64,000 nt of DNA from Hemibagrus wyckioides (Eukaryota; Chordata; Actinopteri; Siluriformes; Bagridae): the NCBI RefSeq assembly GCF_019097595.1, contig NC_080716.1:29587401-29651400 (forward strand), written 5' to 3'. The position numbers were made by a program, and so were the translations under genes. Of the stretch, positions 47,312-58,079 are shown piece after piece. The stretch's first letter is position 1, and each line of letters starts with the position of its first letter. Below the pieces are notes generated by a model. The model saw nothing but the letters and a program-made list of their open reading frames with translations. It was not told the DNA's origin and made no database searches.

Positions 47312-47560
47312 ATGGTGATGTGATCCTGGAGAGTCCTGTCCATCCTGTGACTGAGGGACATCCTCTGACTCTACGCTGTTTATATCACAACCCAAACCCC
47401 TCAAACCTCCGAGCTGATTTCTATAAAGATGGATCAGTTCTCCAGAACCAGACTACAGGAGAGATGATCATCCAAACTGTCTCAAAGTCAGATGAAGGTT
47501 TCTACCACTGTAAACACCCAGAGAGAGGAGAGTCACCCAAAAGCTGGATCTCAGTCACAC
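47312..47560 (+). CDS. Ig-e exon (membrane-proximal Ig domain) of gene B
   Basis: 249 bp, phase 1-1, acceptor gttctag, donor gtgaga, 83 residues. DGDVILESPVHPVTEGHPLT leads into LRCLYHNPNP (first Cys), FYKDGSVLQN and DEGFYHCKHP (second Cys). This compact C2 domain with a FYKDG strand is the most mammalian FcR/FCRL-like domain of the set. Gene A has lost it, apart from its last few bases at 20988-20999. Confidence 0.9.
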
Positions 47561-47660
47561 GTGAGAAATCATTTGAAAATGTATTTTTATTTTCTTTTCA
47601 ATAACAGATATTCTATGTTTAATTGGTGATATTCTGCTCTTTTTCTCTCCTCCATCTCAG

Positions 47661-47767
47661 GTCATAGATCCAGTGGTTTAACAGTAGGACTGGTTGTGGG
47701 TTTGGGATTTTTTTTCATCGCTTTACTGATCTTAGTGATCCTGCTGTGGTCCTGCAAAAGAAAAAAA
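47661..47767 (+). CDS. Transmembrane exon of gene B, frame-shifted by one base
   Basis: Acceptor ccatctcag, donor gtctaa. It encodes HRSSGLTVGLVVGLGFFFIA, continuing LLILVILLWSCKRKK, a hydrophobic span without charge and then a basic anchor. It is 107 bp, and its end falls in phase 0 rather than phase 1, because the A run after the AGA codon has six A against seven in gene A. Joined to the exon at 49326 this leaves the receptor frame. The donor gtctaa is also weaker than gene A's gtcaga. Confidence 0.82.
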
Positions 47768-49325
47768 GGTCTAATAACTGCTTTAGCTGTTTTATGTAGA
47801 ATATAACCAGAAGTTCTAAAAAATAAAGCACATTTTGATGCAGTGGCAGACTGGGACAATAATTCAGGCCAGGAATTTGACTCAATCCCAGGCTACCTTT
47901 GTTGCTGCCATCACGGCCACCCTATTCATGTAATCCACCAGACTGTTAATCTTGTAGGCTAACCCTATTAGTTGATGTAACAGGTACCAGACCAATTATA
48001 AATGAATAAATAGGCTTAAATGAACCCTCAAAATCTCACTAGGAATACATCATCTATACTACCACACCACAAATATAAAATTGGCTTACACTTTTAAAAA
48101 AGGGATAAAAAGAAATACACATATATATATATATATATTATGTATTTCCAGTGATCATGTACGGTATATCAAAAGTATCAGAAACACAAACACAAACTTA
48201 ACAAAACCTACGACAGTGTACCAGATAACAATGTTCACTCAGTGGAATAAAAACAGACCAGTAAGAGTAAACAATAAGTGATTAGCACTAGTAAATGAAT
48301 CAAAATCTGTGGACTAAGGACGGGCAAAATAATCAAATAGATTATCAGAGACTTTCACTGTCTCTTTCATCTTTCCCTGAATCTCTCCCTCTCTCTCTCT
48401 GCACATCTTGTTGCTCTGTAATAGGAAATAAACACGTTCAGTAATCTATACTTATATTAATTTTGCAGCCATTAACTGTTATTCTAGAGCATATTCAAGT
48501 GCACACTCTTAAGTCACTCTCGCGGTACTTTGACGTTATATACTAGCTCGGTCTGCGTGGCGCCACTTCAAGTCAAGGTGATTGCTGCAAGGCGGCAGGC
48601 CAGAATGACCGCCAGGCCACCGGGAAATGTCCCGGTGCTCCCGATGGCCATTCCCCCCGTTTTGATGCATTACATAATCATGGACAATAACTAAAGGTTT
48701 TCTTGATGAATTCATAACTAAAAGTGTTGATGAAAAGATCTTATTTGGAATATTTCATTATTATAAAGGAATAAAGTCAATATTATTCTGTGAGATATCA
48801 TCCTGATTACAGTGCAAGAAACAGTTTAAATACAGTGTAGACTCTGAAGTAAATAATAATTATTTACACATACTAAATATAGAAATATTAACTGTAATGT
48901 AACAAATACTACATAGTCATATTACACATCAATATTTTTATAAACACATAACATGCTATAAAGTGATATTTAGAGCAAAATTCTATTTTAAGAAAAAGCA
49001 AAATAATATGACTGAAGTGCTAATGCAAGTTAAGAGCAAATTCAGTGTAATGAAAATATAAATTTCTAACAAAAAAATCGAATAGTTTTGAATACTATTT
49101 AAATCCAAAGATATCCTATATTTAAATCCTATATATCATGTTACACATATTGTTATTGCATTCATAATTAATATTTGTTTTTTGTTTTTTTATTTCTATT
49201 GTATAGGTGACCTTTTGTACACACTCTGTTTATTATGCTGTAATCAGGCCTGTGTAAAATAGAAATATAAAATGTTTTGGTCACTATTTACACAATGTTC
49301 AGATGTAGAATCTCTCTCTCTGTAG
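47768..49325. other. Long intron after the gene B transmembrane exon
   Basis: No exon seen. It contains an AT run (48119-48139), a GC-rich block of about 130 bp (48525-48660) with gtggcgccacttcaagtc and caccgggaaatgtcccggtg, and otherwise AT-rich sequence. Gene A has no counterpart because its intron jumps to the cytoplasmic exon at 21387. Confidence 0.55.
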
Positions 49326-49418
49326 AAAAGCAGCAGAAAACCAATCAGACATCAGATCAGAATCAGATCCGGTCAGGAGCTGAAGACTCTCATTCAGGAC
49401 ACACACCACTTCAGGCTG
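49326..49418 (+). CDS. Cytoplasmic exon 1 of gene B
   Basis: 93 bp if it ends at the GTCAGA donor (49419), phase 1-1, acceptor ctctgtag. In phase 1 it reads EKQQKTNQTSDQNQIRSGAE and then DSHSGHTPLQAG, a polar Gln/Ser-rich juxtamembrane segment familiar from teleost FcR-like tails. In the frame forced by the 107-bp transmembrane exon it reads basic nonsense. If the donor is skipped, a TGA follows nine bases of codons later (LSQ then stop). Confidence 0.7.
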
Positions 49419-49528
49419 GTCAGACACTGTCTCAATGACTGTTTATATCTACATTCGTTCTTCTAAAATCTTTTTAGTTTTTTTTTTTTTGTATTGTTCT
49501 GAGGACTTCTTTAAATTGTTTTCTGTAG

Positions 49529-49597
49529 AAAGTGCTATCTATGCCAATGTGGATGATGTGACTATCTATGCCAATGAGTTGTGCAGGAGTGGAAAAG
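49529..49597 (+). CDS. Cytoplasmic exon 2 of gene B (two tyrosines)
   Basis: 69 bp, phase 1-1, acceptor tttctgtag, donor gtaact. It encodes ESAIYANVDDVTIYANELCR and SGK. AIYANV has Y-x-x-V but Ala at -2, and TIYANE lacks the hydrophobic +3, so neither is a canonical ITIM. The repeated IYAN core suggests an internal duplication of a tyrosine module. Missing in gene A, where the sequence breaks exactly at this exon's donor. Confidence 0.75.
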
Positions 49598-49696
49598 GTA
49601 ACTTTATTTCATTCCAGACATTTCCTCTTACATTAGGAGATTTAACTATAGATTAACTCTATACAGTAAAGTACAGAAGTGTCTTGTAGAGACTAA

Positions 49697-49736
49697 AACA
49701 GGTCTCAAAGAAAAAGAAGGCAAACAGGAACAATGG
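49697..49736 (+). pseudogene. Remnant of the KATYTQV cytoplasmic exon in gene B
   Basis: The stretch ggtctcaaagaaaaagaagg to caaacaggaacaatg followed by gtatag matches the 3' half of the gene A exon 21387-21461. The acceptor and the tyrosine codon are deleted. The flanking intron on both sides is conserved. Confidence 0.82.
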
Positions 49737-50384
49737 TATAGTGTTTTTAATGCTGGGACATTTCATGGTTACATTTAAAAACAAAATAAGCAAATAACAA
49801 TTCTGTCTTCAGCACATTTAATCATTTGTTATATTAACAATCTGCATCCAAGCATCTGATAAGCTACAATTTAGATCAGACGAGTCAGTTCTAGCACTAT
49901 TCTATATGTATTCTATCACTAATCATTAAAAACTTATCACACACTGTTAAGATACCACATGCTGAATGATAAATGAAGATCTACTCTAAAAAAGCAGCTA
50001 GGTGTCAGTGTAGTTTTGGCAAGAGACTGATAATGACTGATGTATATGTTGATGAGTTATGGAAATTTAGATCCTGTTATCATTTGTGTTACAGCACATA
50101 CAGTATAAACAGTCATTCCCTCACCAGACTTTTTTCTCTTAAAGTGAATAATACAAAATCTGTTATCTCTCCTGTTACCGAGCATAAAGTCCTCTGTCAT
50201 GAAAATTTTCCCATGTCAGAAAATGTCACAGTGCTAACACTGGAGACTCCTTCCATAAATGTTAAATTAATGTATTTTAGTTATGTATGATTTCATATCT
50301 AGATCATTTTCTGTGTAATAATTTAAATTGGACTGAAGTTGAAATATTTCAGGAGATTAATTCATGATATCTGATTTCCACTAG
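49737..50384. other. Intron that lost the ITIM exon
   Basis: Aligns with gene A 21462-22313 on both sides (gagactgataatgactgatg at about 50022; tacagtataaacagtcattc at about 50099) but jumps over the VTYAEI exon. The frame at 49973-50290 is chance. Confidence 0.75.
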
Positions 50385-50440
50385 AAAAGGCCAGTGTGAC
50401 TGATGATACTGTCTACACAGAGCTAAAGCGCAACATGGAG
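50385..50440 (+). CDS. Cytoplasmic exon 3 of gene B (TVYTEL)
   Basis: 56 bp, phase 1 to phase 0, acceptor tttccactag, donor gtaaga. It encodes EKASVTDDTVYTELKRNME, the partner of gene A's exon at 22314 with TVYTEL in place of TVYSAV. This is a T-x-Y-x-x-L motif, ITSM-like. The next exon opens with TGA at 50830. Confidence 0.83.
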
Positions 50441-50887
50441 GTAAGACTAATGACATTTACAGCATAAATCTTAAAAGACAAACCAAACACCATGGAGTAA
50501 GAAAGATTTTAAAAAGGTGCCTTAAGTAGATTTTGTTATCTAGCAGTTACAGTATCCATGTACACAAAACCCAGCTCACAGAATCTGTAAGAGTTCATCC
50601 ATGTTTGTTTGGAAGCTGTCTAGATAATTTTCCATCATCCCAGTCTACTTGGACAGTTATGGCAGAGTTAACTATAAACAAAATACTGACACAGAAAATT
50701 ACCTGAATAACTGATTTGTTTCCTCGGTCACTGATTCCACAAGTTAACTAGTTTCTAACATCAGTGACAGCAATATCAGGAGAAATGTATTTATGAATGT
50801 ATTTATTGTCTCTTTCTTTCTCTCTGCAGTGAGCCATGTGTCTGTTCTGATGAAGCTACAGTTATCAAACAGATAGAAGGAAAACCT

Positions 50888-50945
<58 letters not shown>

Positions 50946-51189
50946 TTTACACATTAATTTACACATTATAGCTGCAGAAAAAGAATAATATATGTTTAAT
51001 ATTATAAGAAATGATCAAGAGGAATAAAATATTCTATATTTGCTATATTGTCTATATAATATTATAAATTAAAATAATTGCATACATCAGTGCAAGTAGT
51101 AACAAGAGATATGTAGCAAGGTAGATATGACAATAAGCCACAATAATCTGCATCAGTGTAATTATATAGTGATTAGCAGCAGTGCAGTA

Positions 51190-51606
51190 AACAGAATCCC
51201 ACCAACAGAAGCCCAATGCACTTATTTAAGGAACAGACACAATAACATCCTGGTACAGTGATGAACTATTCTCCTGTACCGGTCCTTGCTGCAGCTGTTT
51301 GACCAATAAGTCATGGAGGGGATGTGATGCATTGTCCAGGATGGACATTAGTTTGTTTAGTGTCTTCTTTTCCACGATCAAATCAAAACAGTTGAGGGAG
51401 CATCCCAGTACAGAGCCAGTCTTCTTTATCAGTGTGTTCAGCTTCCTTGCTTCTCCGGCTCTAATGCTGCCTCCCCAGCATAATGCTGCAAAGAAGACAG
51501 CACTCACAACATCAGACTGGTAGAAGATCTCCAACATCTTACTGCAAACATTAAAGCATCTGATCTTCCTCAGAAAGTACAGTCTACTCATCCCCTTCCT
51601 GTACAC
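51190..51606 (-). mobile_element. Non-LTR retrotransposon C-terminal fragment (gene B copy)
   Basis: Encodes the same 126-residue open fragment as 23075-23455 with no amino-acid difference that I can see. It was carried along by the gene duplication. Confidence 0.9.
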
Positions 51607-51790
51607 AGCAGTAGAGTCTACTCATCCCCTTCCTGTACACAGCAGTAGAGTCTACTCATCCCCTTCCTGTACACAGCAGTAGAGTCTACTCATCCCCTTC
51701 CTGTACACAGCAGTAGAGTCTACTCATCCACTTCCTGTACACAGCAGTAGAGTCTACTCATCCACTTCCTGTACACAGCAGTAGAGTCTA
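51585..51790. repeat. 34-bp minisatellite (gene B copy)
   Basis: About six copies of the unit described for gene A, with catccacttcctg variants in the last two. The array then joins directly to cttgttgatgtacaaaactt, deleting ~400 bp that gene A keeps between 23790 and 24218. Confidence 0.9.
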
Positions 51791-52111
51791 CTTCTTGTTG
51801 ATGTACAAAACTTCACTGATGAACGAATTAAGATGAAAGTAAAGTTAACTGAGATGAAGAATTATTTACTTTTATTTGATTCTGCTGTATGCAGTCCTGG
51901 ATCAGTGATGATGTCATATGATCTGTTGTTCTGCTTGTACACACACACACACTTGCTTTTTCAAAATTTTAATTGTTCATATTTTTGTCTTTACAAATGA
52001 CCTGATGCTTTGTAACTCATCTCACTGTGTTCATAAATGTCCTGATATGACTTTGTTTGTAGCTTAAATAATGTTTGTATTAAAGTTTTATGCATGCACA
52101 ATACCTATTTT

Positions 52112-52117
52112 AATAAA
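52112..52117 (+). promoter_or_regulatory. Poly(A) signal AATAAA of gene B
   Basis: Positional and sequence equivalent of 24583 in gene A, with ATTAAA upstream. Confidence 0.5.
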
Positions 52118-52130
52118 GCATTGGAAATGG

Positions 52131-53684
52131 AATACAGATATTATGCATTCACAAAATCTCTGAAAGTAAATCAGTGTACATGAGCTGGAAGAACATTATT
52201 CTAATTATCAATATATGGATTTGAAGACACGCCCACATTTCCTTATATGGTATGAAGAACAGGTTTTATCTTAACTTGTTATTGTCCTTGTAGTTCTCTG
52301 GGAAATTATTGAGCACTCCTCTAATGCTGTTGCTCTGAGGCTGAATGTTCTGGTGGACTTGGGGGAGCAGCTGCTCCTTCTTGTACTTCTTGATTGCATA
52401 ATCATCATAATGCTTCTATGTTTTTAAGTCATGTAGCTGACAGAAAAAAATCAGCAAGAGGAAACAAATTCATGTGATGAATTTACTCTGGTGTTCCTAG
52501 ACCTTAGTTAGTCCTGATGATCACTCATAAGGGTTTGCTGTGATTAAACCAGGAATCTACAAAAGTTAAATTTTTAGGGTGTTTAGACTGCTAGAAAAAA
52601 AACATGGAGTGAGGGCTCTGGAGGCTGAATCCCATCTGTATAAGTAATGGATGAGTGGATACTGGATAATTAGTCCATAAGTGACATTCTGAGTCCGGAG
52701 TATGATTTCCATTAAGACATTATTTATTGTATAAAGACAAGAAGAAATAACGAAGGAAAGATAAAGAAATCATGAAATGTCCTTAAACAATGCAACTACA
52801 AAATACTGTGTTATTAAATTTAATTCATTAAAATTAAATATATTTAAGTTTAAAAATAAATTTATTTAATGCATATGCCGCTACCGGCAGCATTGCACGA
52901 GGTCACAGCGCCATCTAGCGGCTGTGTGCAGGACAAGCTTAGCATCTCTATTTAAAGAAGTTTATAATAAAATAAAATAATCACTTTCCACCTGATACCT
53001 AGAGATACAGAGCACCCGAGACACATCTTTATAAAATAGAGATCGGTGGATGTCTGAAACTGTCATGTTTACAGTGCGTTACTATTGATGTTTAAAGTAA
53101 AGAACAGAGAATATTATAAAGTGACATCTAATTGAAATGAATGTTGTTTAAGTGATTATTAAACTGAAGGTTGTTCAGTGATAATGTATAATTTAATAAA
53201 TTATGTATAAATCTATGTGGATAATATCAGGATTAAAACCATACAGCAGTTACCACTAGAGGGAGTCAAAGGCATTTTAGTTTCACTTTTTAGTCACTGA
53301 CCACCACATACTGAGTTACACAGAGAAACAGCTTTTACAGTGAGAGTCTTAACAGTCTTGATGCGAAAAATAAGACTGTCCAGTGTTGACGTCCATGGTC
53401 ATTGTGGACATCTTTCCAACGGCTTATAACTTCAGACTCATTTTAGATGTCAGTTATACTGCTTCTGGACCAAATAAACATTCTCACACTGCATTCAGTT
53501 AAAACTCACTTTTGTTTCAATGTACTTTCAATTTGTACTTGCAAAGCAACTCTACAGACACTGTGTGTATAAAACAATGAACAAAAAAAACAATCCTCTT
53601 GCTGTGAGATTTAATACACACACACAAACACACACACACACACACATATATACACACATGTATACATACATATACAATAATGCA
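52131..53684. other. Flank of gene B, duplicated from or with gene A flank
   Basis: Aligns with 24600-25620 until about 53200. A block near 53228-53320 also occurs at 30795-30890, upstream of gene B. CA/TA simple repeats lie at 53617-53690. No gene seen. Confidence 0.6.
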
Positions 53685-55268
53685 TACAGTACCAGTTAAA
53701 AGTTTGGAATTTGGACACACCTTCTCCTTCAGTGAATTTTTCTTTATTTTTATTATTTTCAACATTGTATATTAATACTTCAAACTATAAAAGAACACAT
53801 GAATTATGTAGCAAACAAAAACAGTGTTCAACACTTTTAGATTTTCTAAAGTAGCTGACAGCTTGGCACACTCATTGCATTCTCTCATCAGATTCACAGC
53901 GTAGTCACCTGGCAGGGTTTTTAATTCACAGGTGTGTCTTCATGAATACATTTGTGACATTTCTTGCCTTCTTACTGTGTTTAGAGCATCAGTTATCTTG
54001 AGAAGAGGGAGGGTGTGTACAGAGTCTATAGCCCTATTAGTGCTACTACAACTACTGTACAAAATGTTATGGCAAGAAAGATTCAGTTAAATAAAGAGAA
54101 AAGACGGTCCATCATTACTTTAAGAAATGAAGGTCAGTCAATCTGAAAAATCTCAAGAACGTTGAATGTATCCCTCTTAGTGCAGTCACCAAAACCAGCA
54201 AATGCTATAATGAAACTGGCTCTCATGAGGACAGTCCAAGGAAAGGAAGACCAAGAGCTACCTCTGCTACCAAGAAGAAGTTTATTAGAATTACCAGCCT
54301 CAGAAACTGCCGAAATACAGCACCTCAGTTTACAGCCCACATAAATGCTTCTTGGGGATCAAGTAGCAGACATATTTAAACCTCCACTGTTCAGAGAAGA
54401 CTGTAGGAGTCAGTCCATCATGGTTGTATTATGGCAAAGAAACTATTACTTCGGAAGAACCACATGCAGAAGAGACTTGCTTGGGCCAAGAAACACAAGG
54501 TCTGGACATAAGATCAGTGGAGAACCCTCCTTTAGTCTGATGAGTCCAAGTTTGAGATTTTTGATTCTAACCACCATATCTTTGTTAGACGTAGAGAGGG
54601 TGAACAGACAATTCCTGAATATGTGAAGCATGGGGGAGGAGGTGTGATGGTATGGGGGTGATTTGCTGGTGACACTGTTGGTGACTTAGTCAAAATTGAG
54701 GGCACAATTAACCAGCATGGCTACCACAGCATTTTGCAGTGACATGCCATCCCATCTGGTTTGCTTTTAGTGAGGCCATCATTTGTTTTTCAGTAGGACA
54801 ATAACAACAAACATACCACTAGATAAGAGGTATTTGTCCAAGAAAGGGAGTGATGAACTGCTGCATCAGATGACCTGAGCTCCACACTCACCTGATCTAA
54901 ACCCAACTGAGGTGGTTTGTGATGAGTTGGACCAGAGAGTGAAGGAAGAGCAGCCAACAAGTCCTCAACACCTCTGAGAATTCTTTCAAGATTGTTGGAA
55001 AACCAATCCAGGAGACTACCTGAGTCTGGCTGAGAGAATGCCAAGAGTGTACAAAGCTGCAATCAAAGCAAAAGGTGGCTACTTTAAAGAATCAAAAATA
55101 TTAAAAAACATATTCTGGGTTATTTAACACGTTTTTGTTGACTACATAATTTCATAATTGTACTGTCAATTTCAGTATCTTCAGGATTAAAATACAATGC
55201 TGAATACAGTGAAGAGGAAAATAAACATTGAACAAGAAGGTGTGTTAAAAGTTTTGACTAGTAGTGTA
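53685..55268 (+). mobile_element. Decayed Tc1-like element with broken transposase
   Basis: Ends are tacagtaccagttaaaagtt and, on the right, aaaagttttgactagtagtg, inverted relatives. A + strand transposase is recognisable in pieces with stops: IRITSLRNCRNTAP near 54280, HMQKRLAWAKKHK near 54465, SDESKFEIFDSN near 54540, GGGGVMVWG near 54635 and a SPDLNPTEVV-type box near 54892. It cannot be functional. Confidence 0.88.
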
Positions 55269-55406
55269 TAAATATTTACACAAAATCTGTATTTTGTCAG
55301 AGGAGCACATTCAACTCAGAACAAAAGAGACAAAAACTAATGTTCAGGAAATCTTAATGTTTAATTAATGTTTATTTAATTACAAAGTGAATCGGTAGAG
55401 AATGAT

Positions 55407-55441
<35 letters not shown>

Positions 55442-55779
55442 AGTATTATAACTGAATAGTCCAGTATACTTAAATACTCAAGCCAAAGGGTGAATGTCAT
55501 ACGAGACTGCTGTAAAGATTCTTCTCCTGTCCTTCATCAAGGTCCTTGAAAACTTTCAAGTCTCTACACTAGCTGATCTCTGTGGATAAAGACAAACCAA
55601 TATGGAGCACATGTAGTGATGAAGAAACACTAAAGGAATATTTATCTTGATAGAGCAATGACATGACATGAGTTTATGAGTAATGTAAATCATAAGACTA
55701 CACACTCCCACCATATGAACAGTAATTACACTGCTTTACACACAGATAAACATGTTTCCAACATCACACACCTGATGGT
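55269..55779. other. Intergenic with TG run
   Basis: A TG dinucleotide run at 55409-55437; otherwise nothing recognised. Confidence 0.5.
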
Positions 55780-56640
55780 CTACTGCTTGTGGATGTCCTC
55801 CTCCTCACCTGTGTCCTCTTCAGCCTCACTGTCTGGTGCTTCTGACTTTACTTCCTGTTCTGTGCCCTTACTTTAATAACCTTCCACTAACAAATCCTCT
55901 GGCTTTCCGTCCACTTTCTCTTGCTGTTTCTCTTCCTTTTCTGATGCATCTGTCTTGACATCTGGATCATCAAGCACTGCCTCATCATTCTTTTTATTTT
56001 TGTGGAGAAAAGGACATAATTTCCACTTTTCTGTTCATGTAGAGCAAAAATGCACACCATTTCACCCCGAACATTAACTTAATACCGTTGTTAGCTTACC
56101 TGCGAGCTAATTTGTGTTAGCGGTAGCCTTTGCGTTTACATTTGATATTTATGAAGTGAAACCGAAACTAAATTTATAGCATAACATCAGCTAACCTGCT
56201 TGTAACGTGCTAGCTAGCTAACCTGTTAGCTCGACGTGTTAGTTGCCTAGCGCTTAGTTATTTAGACAAAGCTTGTTCAGTCTCTTCTGCTAACGTTACA
56301 GTTGTGAGGATTTTCTTCTGCTGTGGCAGTTTTCAAAAGTAATGCCGGTGTTGTGTCCAACTCTGTTTGGGGATCTGTTTCCCCCTAGCCCCGCCCCCGG
56401 ACATACTTTCTTCCAGAAGTCTACAATATAAAGCTAACACTAAGTACATTTATAATCGGAACTTAGTTGATCTTACCTTAAGTGTCTTCAACTATCTGGA
56501 TGAGTTGTGACTTTTGTCTTGCTGTAACACGGTCCTGACAAGAGCAGAACATCACATGGACTACAAGCAGGAGACTCGAGCATGGAGGGGAACCGCTGCT
56601 TGATCTAAACTGCGCATGCGCGATTTTTTGGACAGCTAGG
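55780..56640 (-). other. Possible minus-strand transcription unit with acidic reading frame
   Basis: On the minus strand, about 55990-55780 reads as a continuous Glu/Asp/Lys-rich stretch (for example KTDASEKEEKQQEKVDGKPE and EVKSEAPDSEAEEDTGEEED) broken by a TAA near 55873. Farther upstream are two good minus-strand donors, CGCAG|GTAAGC near 56098 and TTAAG|GTAAGA near 56477. An NRF1-type GCGCATGCGC lies at about 56612 in a locally CpG-richer patch. This could be a small gene for an acidic nuclear protein or its pseudogene. I cannot name the family. Confidence 0.3.
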
Positions 56641-56964
56641 TACGGCAACTCCACTTGGACAAACTCGCTAAGTGGTAGAAATTTTTTTTTTAGGTATGTT
56701 TACATTTGCTGCCTATTTATTTCCTCCCAAATTCAGTGAATAAACGTTTTGTGAACAATTGCCATAGCATCAAACTATTTGCCCAGTACCCAGTAACAGC
56801 AATATAACCATATGGCATCTATGGAACTAAATTGACTGTTCACATGTTAAATTCCTGCCCCTGTCTTACACATCCCCAGACATTCAAAAAACTCCTGCCC
56901 AGATGTTTGAATATTGAACTGCATATCTACATACAAGAGGGGTTATAGCCAGACATTGTGGTGG

Positions 56965-57009
56965 GTCTTTTTGTCTGTCTCTCTGTCTCTGTCTCTGTCT
57001 CTGTCTCTG

Positions 57010-57042
<33 letters not shown>

Positions 57043-57045
57043 ACT
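56965..57045. repeat. CTGTCT / CT repeat upstream of leader exon
   Basis: Tandem ctctgt units turning into CT, directly before the second copy of the promoter block. Confidence 0.9.
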
Positions 57046-57125
57046 AGATCACAGGAAGTGGTAAAGTGGTAAGGCTTTAACACACACCTCTGCTCTGTCA
57101 GTCAGTCAGTCATTAGAGGGACAGG
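57046..57125 (+). promoter_or_regulatory. Promoter block of leader copy 2
   Basis: tcacaggaagtggtaaagtg and the cagtcagtcagtcattagag 5' UTR, as at 31520-31601, including the ETS-type core. Confidence 0.5.
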
Positions 57126-57156
57126 ATGGAGCTCAGTCCACTCTCTGTGATGCTCT
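57126..57156 (+). CDS. Leader exon 1, copy 2 (possibly orphan)
   Basis: Encodes MELSPLSVML plus one base, donor GTGAGT, identical in coding sequence to 31602. No second leader exon appears before the next leader at 60201, so it is either an alternative first exon for a gene further right or a stranded duplicate. Confidence 0.7.
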
Positions 57157-58079
57157 GTGAGTAAATGTTCTCTTTGTGTCTTCATTAGAGTGAGTGGTGG
57201 GGTATAAAGTTGTTCATCTGCAGTCTGAATGTCCTGAGTGATGATCTTATTGTGTGATTAGGACATTGTGTGTACTTCAGCATGACTGCTCAGGTGGATC
57301 AGTGTCTCCATATCTGTTATGAGAAGGGTTTAGTTTGATGTGTAACTACTCTCAGTAACTATGATAGTTCAACAGGTAAGAGTACAAGTAGATTAAAACA
57401 CAGGGTTAAATTGAAATCTGTACCTGATGGTCGTTTTCTGGTGTTGTTTCCTGTATACAGAAAGCTTTTTACAAAACATTGTTAGCATCAACAAGACTTA
57501 CTGAGAAATGACTTATAACCTACATTTCCATTTTTGTTATTATTATGGTATGTACAGGGAAATATGTTCACTCTAATACACATTAATACAAAACTAACAC
57601 ACAGCACATTAAAACAAATAATAATCACACAATAACTTTAAACTAATTATTAATAAGTTTTATTTCCATGTTAAAAATAAGAGTAACAATTGTGTAGAAA
57701 CAAACAGTTAGTCCTGCACACACAGAGCAGTGACTGTGTTAGAGGCCTGAGAACAGAGAGCAGGTCGCGGATGTGGTTTATTTTCATGTAGTGGTGGAAA
57801 TTTAGTTGTTAAAGGGGGAGGGGGGGTGAAGATAGATGTGTGATAACAACAAACTTTTTATTTTTTAACTGTTGATAAGGGGATCAATTGAACTCCATCA
57901 GCATTTGAAGCTAGAGTCTCCACAGCTAAGTCAGTTAGAGACAAAACAACGATTCAGACTGATAAGATTTTAGAACATACCTTCACTGGCCATTTTATTA
58001 GGAATACATTAGGAATACTATTACTGTTTGGATTATTTATTCACATTGAGAATAAAATACACCATTTGAATAGTAATCC
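57157..58079. other. Intron-like segment duplicated with the leader
   Basis: Matches 31633-32330 and 60232-61080 in long blocks. It ends near a fish repeat phrase (cactggccattttattagga) at about 57987, also at about 61085. Confidence 0.65.

Larger units (their letters stand above)
31602..52130 (+). other. Gene B: Fc-receptor-like / LITR-type Ig receptor
   Basis: Assembled by splice sites and phase: leader exons 31602 and 33998, Ig-a 37805, Ig-b 44947, Ig-c 45684, Ig-d 46685, Ig-e 47312, transmembrane 47661, cytoplasmic 49326, 49529 and 50385, then a last exon opening with TGA at 50830. It would encode a type I receptor with five Ig domains. The transmembrane exon is one base short, which breaks the frame into the tail unless another splice site is used, so B may make a truncated receptor or be a pseudogene. 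B has no canonical ITIM. It lies in tandem with gene A in the same orientation. Confidence 0.72.
50830..52130 (+). other. Last exon / 3' UTR of gene B
   Basis: The acceptor tctctctgcag is followed by TGA as in gene A. It holds a shorter GATA run (50889-50944), the same LINE fragment (51190-51606, minus strand), a six-copy version of the 34-bp minisatellite (about 51585-51790), and the conserved AATAAA at 52112. Confidence 0.6.
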
